The notes below the pieces were generated by a model, which was not told where the DNA came from, made no database searches, and saw nothing but the letters and a program-made list of their open reading frames with translations. From contig CM060112.1 of NCBI GenBank assembly GCA_030522415.1, positions 13,430,001 through 13,494,000 on the forward strand: a stretch of 64,000 bases of DNA, read 5' to 3'. The position numbers and the translations under genes were made by a program. The stretch comes from Channallabes apus (Eukaryota; Chordata; Actinopteri; Siluriformes; Clariidae). Positions 1-10,401 of the stretch are shown piece after piece (within the stretch, counting starts at the first letter, position 1; every line of letters starts with the position of its first letter).

Positions 1-110
1 AATAAACAGTAAACTTGGCCGATTTCGTTATTATTTTGTTGACAAGTGGGGCTTGAAAATTCGCTCACCCACTTAAGTGGGGAATGACAGAAAAAGTTTG
101 AGAACCACTG
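1..110. mobile_element. hAT-like terminal region, cut by window edge
   Basis: The segment ends in AGTTTGAGAACCACTG, the reverse complement of the hAT (Charlie-like) terminus CAGTGGTTCTCAAACT. Only this end lies in the window, so neither the partner end nor a target duplication can be checked. No coding sequence is seen. Confidence 0.4.
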
Positions 111-232
111 GCATAAGTGAACATCACATGCCTGGCATTTCCATGGTGTTTTTTGCCGCCATCCATGCACTACTTTGTGATCCACAAAGATCCTGCGACC
201 AGCAGTGGCAACTTTCCTGGCATCTGAGGATG

Positions 233-797
233 CATACTGGATCTGTAGCGACAACAGACCACAAAGGATGATGGTCACGCCTGGGCTGATGGGAATTGTA
301 GTTCCCGCTACCTCCCGTTCGCTCCATTTGCCTGAGCAAACTTTGCTTAGAAGACCTATAGTTTTATCGAGTCATTTCGGTTTCTCTCTGAAAAGAAACG
401 AGAAAGGAAAAAAATTCTGTCTCTGTCTGAATAAGTGAGTGAATGAGGTAAGTGTTCTCAAATACTCATTCAGCACATGGGCCAGCTGCAATAAGTAGAC
501 TGCTATTTTCATTTTTTCTGAGCTTTCAAGAATACTAAATTGAAACTTTATTTTTTTTACATGGTTTAATAATTTTTTGTTATTAAAATTGCAAAATTGA
601 AGTTTCTGTTTCAAAGTTTACAGATAGATGGCTAATTTGTATGCCATTGATATGTTCAGTGATCATGTATACTGTTTAATAAACACTTCTGGCACTTTTT
701 TCGAGTCTCTTCAGTAGTTTTGTTTTTCCTGTGAATGATTCAATAAATACCGTACCGTGCCATTCATACCGAGGTATTACCGTACCTAGTCATTAGT
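233..797 (+). repeat. Interspersed repeat P, copy 1
   Basis: This stretch is repeated in the same orientation at 9361-9912 with many small differences. Both copies share GGATCTGTAGCGACAACAG near the left and a tail rich in TACCGTACC with a GAGGTATTACC block. Copy 1 stops before the terminal GTTACATCCCTA seen in copy 2. The tail resembles fish hAT-type non-autonomous elements, but the class is an inference. No ORF looks coding. Confidence 0.6.
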
Positions 798-1204
798 AGT
801 CAGTCATGCATCATTTAATTTACACATACTGTATGTATTAAAAAATAAACAGATATAATTTCTAGATGGTAAAAAATATTTTTATATATGAATAAGTTTA
901 TATTGCTACAGAAAGTAATGGTATGGAAAGAGGAACTACGACAATGGAGAAAAAGTTCTTGTCCTTAATGGTGTGGTAAAATACTTTTCACTGAAGAAAG
1001 TACGCAGAGTTAATTTGAGTATTCCTTATTCAGGTACCTTAATTTAAAACAAAGTCACTTAATTTAATTTTGTTATTTAAGTTTGAATAAATTGCATCTT
1101 ACATTTTTTTTCTAAATATTAATCTTAGATTAAGATCCAAAATATAGTTCCACTAATACTGTAATCTAACGGCAAACAACATCCTAACAGCACACTTAAA
1201 ATTA
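798..1204. other. AT-rich stretch, nothing recognised
   Basis: AT-rich sequence with no coding-like ORF, terminal repeat or tandem array that I can support. Confidence 0.5.
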
Positions 1205-1855
1205 GTTTGATGGAATGCATGTGTGCGAATGAGGAACGGTGAGGCTACAGGGAGCAGAAGTAAAGAAGGTGCAGGATTTTAAGTACTTAGGGTCAACTGT
1301 CCATAGCAACGGAGAGTGGTCAAAGGAGATGAAGAGGCAGGTACAGGCAGGTTGGAATGGGTGGAGAAAAGTGTCAGATGTGTTGTGCGATAAAAGAGTA
1401 TCACGAGAATGAAAGGAAAGGTGTACAGGACAGTGGTGAGACCAGCAATGCTCTACGGCTTAGAGACAGTGGCAGTGAAGAAAAGACAGGAGGCAGAGTT
1501 GGAGGTAGCAGAGCAGAAGATGTTGAGGTTCTCTTTGGGAGTGACAAGGATGGATAGGATAAAAAATTAGTTCATCAGAGGGACAACCCATGTTAGATGT
1601 TTTGGAGATAAAGTCAGAGAGGCCAGATTGAGGTGGTTTGGACATGTACAGAGGAGAGATTGTGAATATATCGGTAGAAGGATGCTGAGGTTGGAACTGC
1701 CAGGCAGGAGGTCTAGAGGAAGACCAAAGAGGAGATTCATGGATGCAGTGAGAGAGGACATGAAGTTAGTTGGTATGAGAGAAGAGGATGCAGAGGATAG
1801 GGTTAGATGGAGGCAGATGATTTTGCGGAACGCCCATAAATGCTGCTACTAGTTG
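1205..1855 (+). pseudogene. Non-LTR retrotransposon 3' end (RTE-like), decayed
   Basis: Translation across shifting frames gives the C-terminal part of a LINE reverse transcriptase protein: a YLGST-type thumb motif near 1285, then VYRTVVRPAMLYGLET (about 1420-1465), then the tail ARLRWFGHVQRR and RGRPKRRFMDAVREDM (1615-1765). These blocks are characteristic of RTE-like LINEs; I am sure of non-LTR origin and less sure of the clade. A stop near 1567 and frame changes show it is dead. The 5' part is missing, as expected for a truncated insertion. Confidence 0.6.
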
Positions 1856-2050
1856 GATCTTGCGGTTAGTGTACAATCTTGCGGTGAATATAGAATGCTT
1901 TTTTCATGGTTGTGTGATATGTTAACTTTAATTATACATATAATTTTACTTTAACAGTTTATGAATATATAAGTATATTTTAGTTCAAAATTAATCACCA
2001 ACACACATATTGTACATTTTTATGCAACCTCAAAAAATATGATGCATCCC

Positions 2051-2113
2051 TGTAGTCCTCTGAAGCCCTGGTTCAGAGACAGCCTGCTACAGTGAGGAAT
2101 GTACGGTGGTCAG
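2051..2113. repeat. Short direct repeat, copy 1 of 2
   Basis: About 60 bases starting TGTAGTCCTCTGAAG and containing GACAGCCTGCTACAGTGAGG recur at 2432-2496 with few changes. They may mark a local duplication or two copies of an unrecognised repeat. Confidence 0.6.
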
Positions 2114-2431
2114 ATATATATACTGTGTATATACATACACGCACACACACACACATATTACAATTTCTAAAAAATAAAATAAAATCGGACATTACGATAG
2201 AAACAGTTACTTTTACCAAATACTTATTTACTTATACTAATATTTTGAAGTACAACTACTCTACCCACCTCTGGCCAAATGTATGTGGAGCCATTTTTTA
2301 TTAAATGGCAACATCTTAGTAGCATATTGCACATTAGAAATGAGAGCCAGATGTGCCGCTCTGAGGCTGACTTGTGGCTCTGAGGCTGACATCGGCAATA
2401 CTCATGTGTGCTGTATGTATAGGGTTCTTCA

Positions 2432-2496
2432 ACTGTAGTCCTCTGAAGGCCTGGTCCAGAGACAGCCTGCTACAGTGAGGAATGTGAGACGGTGGT
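2432..2496. repeat. Short direct repeat, copy 2 of 2
   Basis: Matches 2051-2113 in the same orientation, about 380 bases apart. The DNA between holds a CA-rich microsatellite (about 2130-2155) and AT-rich sequence without a convincing ORF. Confidence 0.6.
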
Positions 2497-2575
2497 CAGA
2501 AGGAGCCACTGCTACATTACAGGATTGTTTTGAGGCAACAGACTGGGAGGTTCTCAGTGAACCACATGGTGAGGA

Positions 2576-3164
2576 CTAGGGTGGAATGACAGACTGCATC
2601 ACGGAGTATGTGTCACAGAATTGTAACTGGTATTGCAGAATTGGCGCGACGTTTGCTGCGCTTGGCGGCAGCAGCGTTGATGCCATACCCGCGGAGCTCA
2701 GCGACTGCAGCGCTGGGGCGGCATGAGGAGCTGAGGTGATGTCCTCAAAGCCCTCTCGAATTTGGACGAGCAGGTCTTGGAGCTGTTCCACCTGCTCCCG
2801 CAGGTCTCGTATTCGCTCCTGATTCTGCTCCGCATAGAACCTGACGAGGTCCCTTGTTCCTTCCTCTTTCCATTGCTGCTCCACCTGGGGTTCGAACTCC
2901 CACTCGGCACCGCCGTACCTGACCTTCCTGGCCCGTACCTCCTGGTCGGTGCGGGGACGTCTGTCACCACGAGCTGCGTCGCCTTTTAATGGTGTCCACC
3001 GGATGGCGAGCCTGCAAACTTCCCAGCTCTGCCATGCCTCTCTCTCTCTCCTTGCTCCTCGCTGTCGTTCAGCATTTCCGCCAGCTCGGGCGAGATGGTG
3101 ATTGCTCCCCCCCAAAAAACTTCCCAAGAGACCTCCGCTATGCCACATGTAAGGTCTAGCATTC
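2576..3164 (-). pseudogene. Possible Gag/ORF1-like fragment of an LTR retrotransposon
   Basis: An open frame of about 190 codons runs 3148 to 2576. Its middle is charged and heptad-like (EQNQERIRDLREQVEQLQ), predicting a coiled coil at about residues 105-135, then an alanine/proline/serine-rich tail. I do not recognise a named domain. Upstream on the same strand is CGTGACA|GAAT, the same LTR-to-internal junction found in the Gypsy element at 28470, which suggests the start of a gag region. Alternative: a chance GC-rich ORF. Protease, RT and integrase are absent. Confidence 0.35.
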
Positions 3165-3330
3165 TGTCACGTTTCCTAGGTGTGTGTCGGCGTGTGTGGC
3201 ATAATCGCAGGAGGCAAGATGTTGGTCTCAAAACTCGTCTTTATTTAAGATAAAGGACCAAACAAAACATAAGCTCTTTTATGAGAGCACCTAGCAACCT
3301 TTAATCTATCCACTCTCTTTTAGGGCTTTT
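3165..3330 (-). mobile_element. Possible LTR remnant next to the Gag-like fragment
   Basis: Begins TGTCAC on the plus strand, so an LTR 3' end on the minus strand, in the same relation to the adjacent ORF as the better LTR at 28471-28969. The far end is not defined and merges into the L2 copy that follows. Inference from one junction motif only. Confidence 0.3.
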
Positions 3331-3524
3331 AGGTCTGGTGATAAGGAAGCGGCAAAAAAGGCAAAATCAGGGATGGGAAAGAGTTCTACAGGAAAAAACT
3401 GGAACAAAGGCTGAAACAACATGAGAGAGATGTGGAGGGGTATGAAGAGCATTACTGGCTACAAGACAGGTCGCCAGGCTATTGAGGGGAATGTGTAACG
3501 TGCAAACGATCTAAACACTTAGAT

Positions 3525-3879
3525 TTGAGTTCTTTGATAGATTTGGGAGTAGAGGATGCCATAATACACCTGCTCCATCAAACCTACTCCCACCTCGACA
3601 AACCTGGAACCTGTGTAAGGATGATGTTCTTTGACTTCTCAAGTGCCTTCAACACCATTCAAAAAGCAGTACTGGGGGAGACACTTCCTTGGTTTCCTGG
3701 ATCATGGACTATCTATGACCTGCCGTCCTCAATATGTTCGACTACAGAACTGTGTCCCCGCAACTGTGATCTGCAGCACCGGAGCTCCTCAGGGGACTGT
3801 ACTGTCTCCTTTTCTTTTCAAGCTCTATACATCTGACTTCAGATATAACTCAGTCATGCCATCTTCAGACGTTTTCTGA
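3525..3879 (+). pseudogene. L2-like reverse transcriptase fragment
   Basis: Encodes part of the RT fingers/palm, including the metal-binding block FFDFSSAFNTI (first catalytic Asp) and the downstream GAPQGTVLSPFLF block, but in two different frames, so a frameshift lies near 3660. The segment stops at SDDC, just before the insertion at 3888; the catalytic FADD box should follow here but is not preserved on either side. Inactive. Confidence 0.7.
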
Positions 3880-3887
3880 CGACTGTG

Positions 3888-4733
3888 TAGTTGTTTTTCA
3901 ACCACTGTGCCGCGGTACACTAGTGTGCCGTGAGAGATTGTCAGGTGTGCCGTGGGAAATTATTACATTTCACCTAATTGGTCTAAAACATTTTTTGAAA
4001 ACTAATAAGTCTGCGAATAATATGCCATTGTCGAGTGTCCCGCGCTGTCTTCACCGGCAGAGTAATCATGTCATACTCTTCCATATCAATAGGTGGCAAC
4101 AGATAGCTAATTGCCTTGTATTTCGAGATGAGAATTAGTGATTAGTGATTGAGCTTCTCAACCCTGACTGCTATAAAAACTATAAACAGAGAGAGGAGCG
4201 GTTGAGAAAGATCTTCGGCTATGTTTACACTGCAGTTCTCGATGCCCAATTCTGATTCACGACAATCGCATTAGCACATATCTGATTTATATCTGATTTA
4301 TTTCCACATATGAAGGAGGCCTGAAACTGATCTCGAAATATCGGAATGCATGCGTTTTTTTTCCTGTTTACACAGACATAGAACAGATCCGATATGTGTC
4401 ACATATGAGCAAAAAATCGGGAATTGGGTCACATTTAACTGACAGTGTAAACGTAGCCGTGTCTTTCTTCAATTCCTGCAAGGATATCAGCTCTGTGTTC
4501 ATCCAAACAGGCCCAGGTTTCATACTGAGTAGGTAGAAATATGAAAGATCAAAAAAGACAGTTTTCATTGTGTTTATTTGATTCCTGTTCAAGACACTTC
4601 GATAGGAATGGCTATATATTGTTAATATAGGCTACAGAGTTTCATTTTTTTACAGTTTCGGTTGTTGGTGTGCCTTGTGATTTTTTTTCAATTAAAAATG
4701 TACCTTGGCTCAAATAAGGTTGAAAAACACTGG
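3888..4733. mobile_element. hAT-type non-autonomous element inside L2 copy a
   Basis: The ends are inverted: TTGTTTTTCAACC at the left and GGTTGAAAAACACTG at the right, a hAT (Charlie-like) terminus. The left arm carries a tandem GTGTGCCG motif. It separates two colinear parts of the L2 protein, which directly shows it is an insertion. I could not confirm an exact 8-bp duplication. It carries a further nested element at 4217-4458. Confidence 0.65.
4217..4458. mobile_element. Short MITE nested in the hAT element
   Basis: A 242-bp unit with 16-bp terminal inverted repeats, GGCTATGTTTACACTG at the left and CAGTGTAAACGTAGCC at the right (one mismatch). No ORF. Class not assigned; the flanking 8 bases are only weakly similar. 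Confidence 0.65.
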
Positions 4734-5110
4734 TATAAAGGATGGCAATATCTCTGAGTATCTGTTTGTGATGGTTGACTTTGTTTCCTGGTGTGAGCGT
4801 AATTACCTACAACTTAACATCGGGAAAACAAAAGAGATGGTGGTAGCCTTCAAGAGAAGTAAGACCCCTGTGACTCCTATATCTATCCAGGGGGAGATAG
4901 TGGAATACAAATATCTGGGAGTTCATCTGGACAACAAACTTGACTGGTCACATAGTACGACTATCTACAAGAAAGGACAGAGCCGGTTGTATTTTCTGAG
5001 AAGACTCAGGTCCTTTAACGTCTGCAACACCATCCTTCGGATGTTTTGAGACTGCTGTGGCAAGTGTAATTTTTATACCATGGTCTGTTGGGGCTGCAAC
5101 ACCAACGTGT
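4705..5110 (+). pseudogene. L2-like RT thumb/C-terminal fragment
   Basis: Continues the L2 protein after the hAT insertion: a WCERNYLQLNIGK block, the YKYLGVHLDNKLDW thumb motif, the YFLRRLRSFNVC block and, after a stop at 5047-5049, a MVCWGCNT stretch. These are standard C-terminal features of L2/CR1-group RTs. The reading frame is continuous for about 100 codons and then fails. Confidence 0.7.
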
Positions 5111-5159
5111 CAGACAGAAAAGTTATTTAAAGGGACGGATCGGTGCTAGGAATAGAATT

Positions 5160-6112
5160 GGATGTAGTAGCGAAAAAGGAGGATTCTGTCCAAAATAAAA
5201 TCTATTTTGAACATTCCTTCCTACGGAAGCCCATTGCATTCACAAAAGAAAAAAAAAAGAGATATTATCTCATAATTATGACTTACTAACTTGTAATTAT
5301 GACTTATTATCTCAAAATGATGAGATCCTGATCTCATAATTATGACTTAATATCTCATAATTATGAGAAGCTGATTTCATAATTATGACTTATTATCTCA
5401 TAATTATGAGACTGATGATGCATCAGTCCAGCGTGCACACTCAGGTCAAGTATGAAAGTGCAAAAAAGACACAAACCCCTCTCTCTTGTAAATTCTCGGT
5501 AAGGGCGAACGCCCCGAGAGGATCTAAGTTTATTTTTAGTTTCCCGTGCCCCGCCGTTCTCGCGTAGACGGCGGTGCTCTGTTCATTTTGTGTTTTCAGT
5601 TTTAATTTTGTTTCCTTTTAAGTCCCTCATTAATAATTCCTCGCTATCTCCAAATGGAAAGGTCTTCCCTTGTGTATCATAAGCACTCTCACAACAACTC
5701 CTATTTCACTGACCCCCTCTAAAGTGCTGTGTTACAAATCAGCTCTCCATACCGCCCCATGTAACAAAACCAGTAAGGAATGCTTCATGGACACAAAATC
5801 ATGCATTTGAAACGCATCCACCAAGCTGGCTTTGTGGTATCTCAAAAACTATCCGGCACCTGTTTAAAATTCTGGGTCCTCGCTTCTGAGCAAAAGGATG
5901 CAGTAACTTTCGTTTCCAATGTCATGTGTTAAATGCCCCCTGCCACAAACTGCTTCCCCTTATCTCATAATTATGAGATAATAAGTCATAATTATGAGAT
6001 CAGGAGATAGTAAGTCATAATTATGAGATCAGGATCTTAGTCATAATTATGTAATCTAAGTCATAATTATGACCTAAGATTTGTTTTCTTTTGTTAATGC
6101 AATGTGCTTCCA
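5160..6112. mobile_element. Fold-back MITE with ATAATTAT-rich arms
   Basis: Left arm 5223-5410 and right arm 5960-6112 are inverted copies. Their outer parts contain GCATTCACAAAAG and CTTTTGTTAATGC; their inner parts are tandem runs of a unit built around the palindrome CATAATTATG alternating with GACTTA. The 550-bp centre (5411-5959) has no recognised coding sequence. The L2 protein resumes just to the right, so this is an insertion into L2 copy a. The left limit is approximate. Confidence 0.7.
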
Positions 6113-6114
6113 CA

Positions 6115-6655
6115 CCTTCCCACCCCCTATTCGGTGTTCTCTCTGACCAGAAGAGCAAATTCAGCCAGAGACTGACTACCACCTCTAAGTGCTCTACAGA
6201 GGGCCACAAAAGATATTTTCTCCCTATGGCCATAAAATTATACAGCACTTCTCTGTAACGTGGACACTATAGAGAGAGCTGCCTTTAGTAAAAAATAATT
6301 CAGTATTATTACATACCTGGACAATACCTGGGAAATACCTACCAAGGCTCTTAGGTCATACAAATTTAGTGCAGAATTTTTTTTACACATATAATTTACC
6401 TGTTCAATATTTACTTAACAAGGCTCTTGGGCATACCACTATGCAATTACCATTAGCAAACACTGAATTAGCCATATAACTGGTGCATTATCTCTCCTTT
6501 TTCCCTCACGTGCAATATCTGTATATAGAATTATGTTTAGTGTGCAACTAAGGACTTAGGTTTTATTTAAATTTTTCCCCTGTAAATGACTGTAATCAAC
6601 TGTAACCAAGTATAAGCAATTAATAAAGTTCTTTGAATCTTCAATCACATTGTTT
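6115..6655 (+). pseudogene. L2 copy a: C-terminal remnant and 3' UTR
   Basis: About 40 codons at 6145-6255 fit the last part of an L2-type ORF2 (RYFLPMAIKLYS-like). The following 400 bases are AT-rich 3' UTR ending in an AATAAA (about 6622) and a TTGAATC-type tail. Confidence 0.55.
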
Positions 6656-6659
6656 GAGA

Positions 6660-7424
6660 AGAAGAATCACCAAACTTAAGGTGGCCCTCTGGAGGCCGTC
6701 AATATACAAAGACACCTGGTATACAGACTATATATAGATCTATTGTGTGTTTCTTTGTGGAAATGGTTTAGGGAAGACCCACATATGGTTGTGACTGTCC
6801 AATGTCCATAAAGCTTTGGCTATGTACGGTATGTATACTTTGTGGACACTTCATTATAAATGTTCTACAATAAACTTTGTTATTTTTTATTAAGTTTCCT
6901 GACCACAGCTTATCAATTACTTTGCACTTTTGCGTCTGAATCCAATCAATCAGTTCTGGCTGCATTTTTCATCACTTACCAGCTTGGTTCGTGGTATCTT
7001 TGGCTCCTCTGTTTTATACTTCATCTTGGTCTTCATCTGCTGCCTGTGATGGATTACAGCGCTCTCTTTAGGGCCTATCCATTGGCTGTCCTTAGTGAGC
7101 TTTCTGATCGGAGGAACTTCAGTTTGTTCTACTTCCAGCACCTCACCTACACTCCAAGAAACCCAAAACAAGTATTTTAAACAGATAATTTAAATTAGAT
7201 ATCAGTTTTTTGCTAGAATACTTCTAAATTAAGATAAAAAATAACAGGAACTATAACTCAGCTGGAGGAGCTGGCTCTTCTATAAACATCCCTATCTAGG
7301 GGCTTCTGTAGTCCAACCAGGGACCTGGTTGGACTTGCCAATGGTGACCATAGTGTTTATTTCCATTTTGTATGACCATAGTAGGACCTCTGGTCAACAT
7401 TTACATCCATATTCACATTAGAGC
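6660..7424. other. No recognised feature
   Basis: AT-rich non-coding sequence. Open frames on both strands around 6860-7180 overlap each other and lack conserved motifs, so neither is called. Confidence 0.45.
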
Positions 7425-7560
7425 TGTAATCGGGCCTTAAAAGTTAGGCCCAATAGGGCCCGAGCCCGACAGATTTCGGCCCGAGCCCGACAAGTACATT
7501 TTGATTGACAGACTTTTAAAAGCCCGAACCCGACTTTACAGCCCGACATTATTCAAAAGT
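7425..7560. repeat. GGCCCGAGCCCGAC-rich repeat
   Basis: Several copies of GCCCGAGCCCGAC and its variants are clustered here, as in the end of a fish hAT-type repeat. Only this piece is recognisable. Confidence 0.4.
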
Positions 7561-7705
7561 GCGCAAACACACGGCACTTTTGCCTTTGGTCAAGAATGAG
7601 TCATTTATACATGTTTTAACATAATTTATTTATGACTAACAAATAAACTACAGTCAACTTGGAAGTTGGAACAAAAAATAAACAAGCCCTCTGTAACATC
7701 TCAGC

Positions 7706-9035
7706 ACTCAAATAAGTTCAATTCAATTCAATACAATTTTATTTATATAGCGCTTTTAACAATGGTCATTGTCACAAAGCAGCTTCACAAAAATTAAAGA
7801 AATTTAACAAAAAAATAATAATAATAATAAATAAATAAAATAATAATAGAAAATAAATAAATAAAAACAAATAATAATAATAATTATAGAAAAGAAAATA
7901 ATTGGAAGTGTGGATGTGTGAGAAAAATGTGCAGATAATAATGAGACGAATTAATGAAATTTCTCTGATGAGCAAGCCAAGGGTGACGGCGACGGTGGCA
8001 AGGAAAAACTCCCTGAGATGGCATTAGGAAGAAACCTTGAGAGGAACCAGACTCAACAGGGAACCCATCCTCATTTGGGCGATAACAGATAGAAATGATA
8101 TAACATCTTGTGTGTTGTGCAGGTGAAAATTCAATATGACAGAAATTATTTAAATTGACATGAAGACCAGTTCAGCATAGGGACGAGTCAGTAGGTGCAG
8201 AGGGCAGATGAGGTCTGGATCACTGGAAGCACCGGAGCAGCATGTGTAGCTCCAACCATCATAAAGCTGAATCCAGCTGGAGCTGGTCCTTCTCTGGATG
8301 CCTCAGGAACCTCGCAGGGTCGGCCTTTGTCTACTGAAGCTGGCAAAATCTCCCGATGCCTCGGGATGGGTAGAGAAATACAGAACAGATGGGGAGAATT
8401 AGCGTAGTTGCCATTCGGTATAGGTGTACTGGAGTATGAGATTATGGGATGAGTTATGTGTATGCCAGATTAAAAAGATGCGTCTTGAGTCTACTTTTGA
8501 ACTGAGAAACCGTGTCTGCTCCCCGAACACTGTCTGGAAGGCTATTCCAAAGCTTTGGAGCTAAATATGAAAAAGCCCTACCCCCTTTTGTAGATTTTGA
8601 AATTCTGGGAACTACCAGAAGTCCGGAGCTTTGTGATCTTAAGGCGCGTGGTGGATTGTAGTGCATCAGAAGACTGGTTAGGTATGTGGGAGCTAAACCA
8701 TTTAAGGCCTTGTATGTAAGTAATACTATTTTGTAATTTATTCTAAACGGAACAGGTAGCCAGTGCAGGGATGATAATATTGGGGTTATATGATCATATT
8801 TTCTGGATCTAGTGAGAACCCTGGCAGCTGCATTTTGGATTAACTGAAGCTTGTTTATTGAGGATGCAGGACAACCACCTAGTAATGCATTACAATAGTC
8901 CAGTCTGGAGGTCATGAATGCATGAACTAGTTTTTCTGCATCAGATACGGATAAGATGTTCCTAAGTTTAGCAATATTTCGAAGATGGAAAAAGGCTGTT
9001 TTTGTGATATTTGAAATGTGAGTCCAGGCATACAC
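7706..9035 (-). mobile_element. LINE family X (CR1/L2 group), 5'-truncated copy 1
   Basis: Minus-strand LINE with an intact 3' end: the terminal tail on the plus strand is TTCAATTCAATTCAATAC then TTTATTTATATAGCGC, i.e. an ATAAA-TTGAATTGAA tail on the coding strand, common to fish CR1/L2-type LINEs. The body encodes the C-terminal part of the reverse transcriptase protein and then a 3' UTR of about 700 bases. It is truncated at about 9035. The protein is of the same kind as at 45346-46373. Confidence 0.7.
8454..9035 (-). pseudogene. LINE family X RT C-terminal region
   Basis: An uninterrupted stretch of about 193 codons. The blocks SRLDYCNALLGG, LQLIQNAAARVLT, KYDHITPILSSLHWLPV, LLTYKALNGLAPTYL, SSGLLVVPRISKS and FKSRLKTHLFNLAY are the standard connection and C-terminal motifs of CR1/L2-group non-LTR retrotransposon ORF2. 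The catalytic RT core is missing because the insertion is 5'-truncated, so the piece cannot encode a working enzyme even though no stop is seen. Confidence 0.8.
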
Positions 9036-9238
9036 TTAACAATAATCCCATAAAAAAGAGTATTTCTTTACAAATTAAAATAAGATAAATTCAAAATTAA
9101 GATGTGTTTTTGGCAATAACGAAATTAAAATAAAGGCTCTGCGGGATTTGCTTCGCCACTTCCCTCCACAATCTGGCCTCAACGCGACGGTGAACTGCAG
9201 CTGAAATTTAATAAAAGAATAATGTTCTTTTCTGTTGC

Positions 9239-9391
9239 GGTCTGTTGTCGCTACAGATCCAGTAATGCGCACACCCGATTTAAAAGCCGCTTACTCCGTA
9301 ATGATTAATTACTCTTTCCATCTCTTTTACTTCGTCGCTAATAGCAGCACCCGCCATTTCCGCATTACTGGATCTGTAGCGACAACAGACC
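9239..9391. repeat. 31-bp perfect inverted repeat
   Basis: Arm 9239-9269 and arm 9361-9391 are exact reverse complements over 31 bases, separated by 91 bases. The right arm contains GGATCTGTAGCGACAACAG, the start of repeat P copy 2, so an inverted piece of the same repeat sits just upstream. Confidence 0.85.
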
Positions 9392-9912
9392 ACCTGGGCT
9401 GATCCGAATTGTAGTTCCCGCTACCTCCCGTTCGCTCCATTCGCCTGAGCAAACTTTTCTCAGAAGACCTATAGTTTTATCAAGTCATTTCGGTTTCTCT
9501 CTGACAAAGAAATGAGAAAGGAAAAAAAAAATCCTGTCTCTGTCTGAATAAATGAGTGAATGAGGTGAGTGTTCTCAAATACTGATTCAGCACATGGGCC
9601 AGCTGCAATAGGTAGACTGCTATTTTTTTTCCTGAGTTTTCAAGAATACTAAATTGAAACTTTATTTTTTTTTAAAATGGTTTAATAATTTTTTGTTATT
9701 AAAATTTAAAAATTTAAGTTTCTGTTTCAAAGTTTACAGATGCCATTGATATGTTCAGTGTTCATGTACACTGTTTAATAAACACTTCTGGCACTTTTTC
9801 GAGTCTCCTCATTAGTTTTGTTTTTCCTGTAAATGATTTAATAAATACCATACCATGCCATTCATACCGAGGTATTACCGTACCGTGAAGTTTTGATACC
9901 GTTACATCCCTA
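9361..9912 (+). repeat. Interspersed repeat P, copy 2
   Basis: Second copy of the repeat at 233-797, same orientation. This copy reaches the terminus GATACCGTTACATCCCTA, the kind of end seen in fish hAT-type MITEs. No coding content. Confidence 0.65.
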
Positions 9913-9974
9913 TTATTTAATGCACCCTTTAATTTTTGTTGCTTCAGTCATTGTTGGGATATTCTTTTAAAGCT

Positions 9975-10072
9975 GGCAGCATTAACAGCTTATATCGAAA
10001 TATATATCGTTATCGTTCAATATGGGGAAAAATTATCGAGATTACTTTTTTGCCATATCGCCCAGCCCTACC
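9975..10072. mobile_element. hAT-type MITE end
   Basis: Contains ATATCGTTATCG and ends in TGCCATATCGCCCAGCCCTA. On the other strand this reads TAGGGCTGGGCGATATGGCA, a common terminus of fish hAT-type repeats. Only one end is recognised. The next 300 bases (10073-10370) are AT-rich without a feature. Confidence 0.45.
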
Positions 10073-10401
10073 CTTAAATATTTTAGTCTCCATTTAGTCA
10101 AAGAAAACTTTAAGTATTTCAATCTAGTTTCAGTCAATGAAACATTTTAGAAATAAGATTATTATTAATTAACTCTACAGTCAATTTAGTCTAGCCAAAA
10201 CCATTTTTTAAGGTTTTCACAAACTAATTATCTTAACATTTAAAATGTATCTTTTCATCTGATGTTTTCAGCTTTAAAATCGGCAAAATCACCACCATTG
10301 AGTACATTAGGTATGATAGAGACACTCTTGTTTCTATTGGTATACAATGTACTCACAATTCAAAGTTTTTAACTCCGGATCCGAGCTGGCCGAGTGAGAT
10401 C

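Larger units (their letters stand above)
3340..6655 (+). mobile_element. L2/Rex1-like LINE copy a, split by two insertions
   Basis: Pieces of one LINE protein appear in order: a pre-RT block with WRGMKSITGYKTG (about 3435-3475), RT palm with a VRMMFFDFSSAFNTI-like stretch (3615-3655), a GAPQGTVLSP block (3783-3813), then after a foreign insert the ERNYLQLNIGKTKEM and YKYLGVHLDNKLDW blocks (4790-4945) and LYFLRRLRSFNVC (4988-5026), then after a second insert a C-terminal RLTTTSKCSTERHKRYF-type stretch (about 6165-6215). A 3' UTR ends near TTTGAATCTTCAATC, the short A-rich/TTGAAT tail typical of L2. The endonuclease is absent and frames are broken, so it is a dead 5'-truncated copy interrupted at 3888-4733 and about 5160-6112. 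Confidence 0.75.

Noticed and set aside
6860..7180. A 106-codon plus-strand frame and an overlapping minus-strand frame
   Set aside because: They overlap antisense to each other, have a hydrophobic or biased composition and no family motif.
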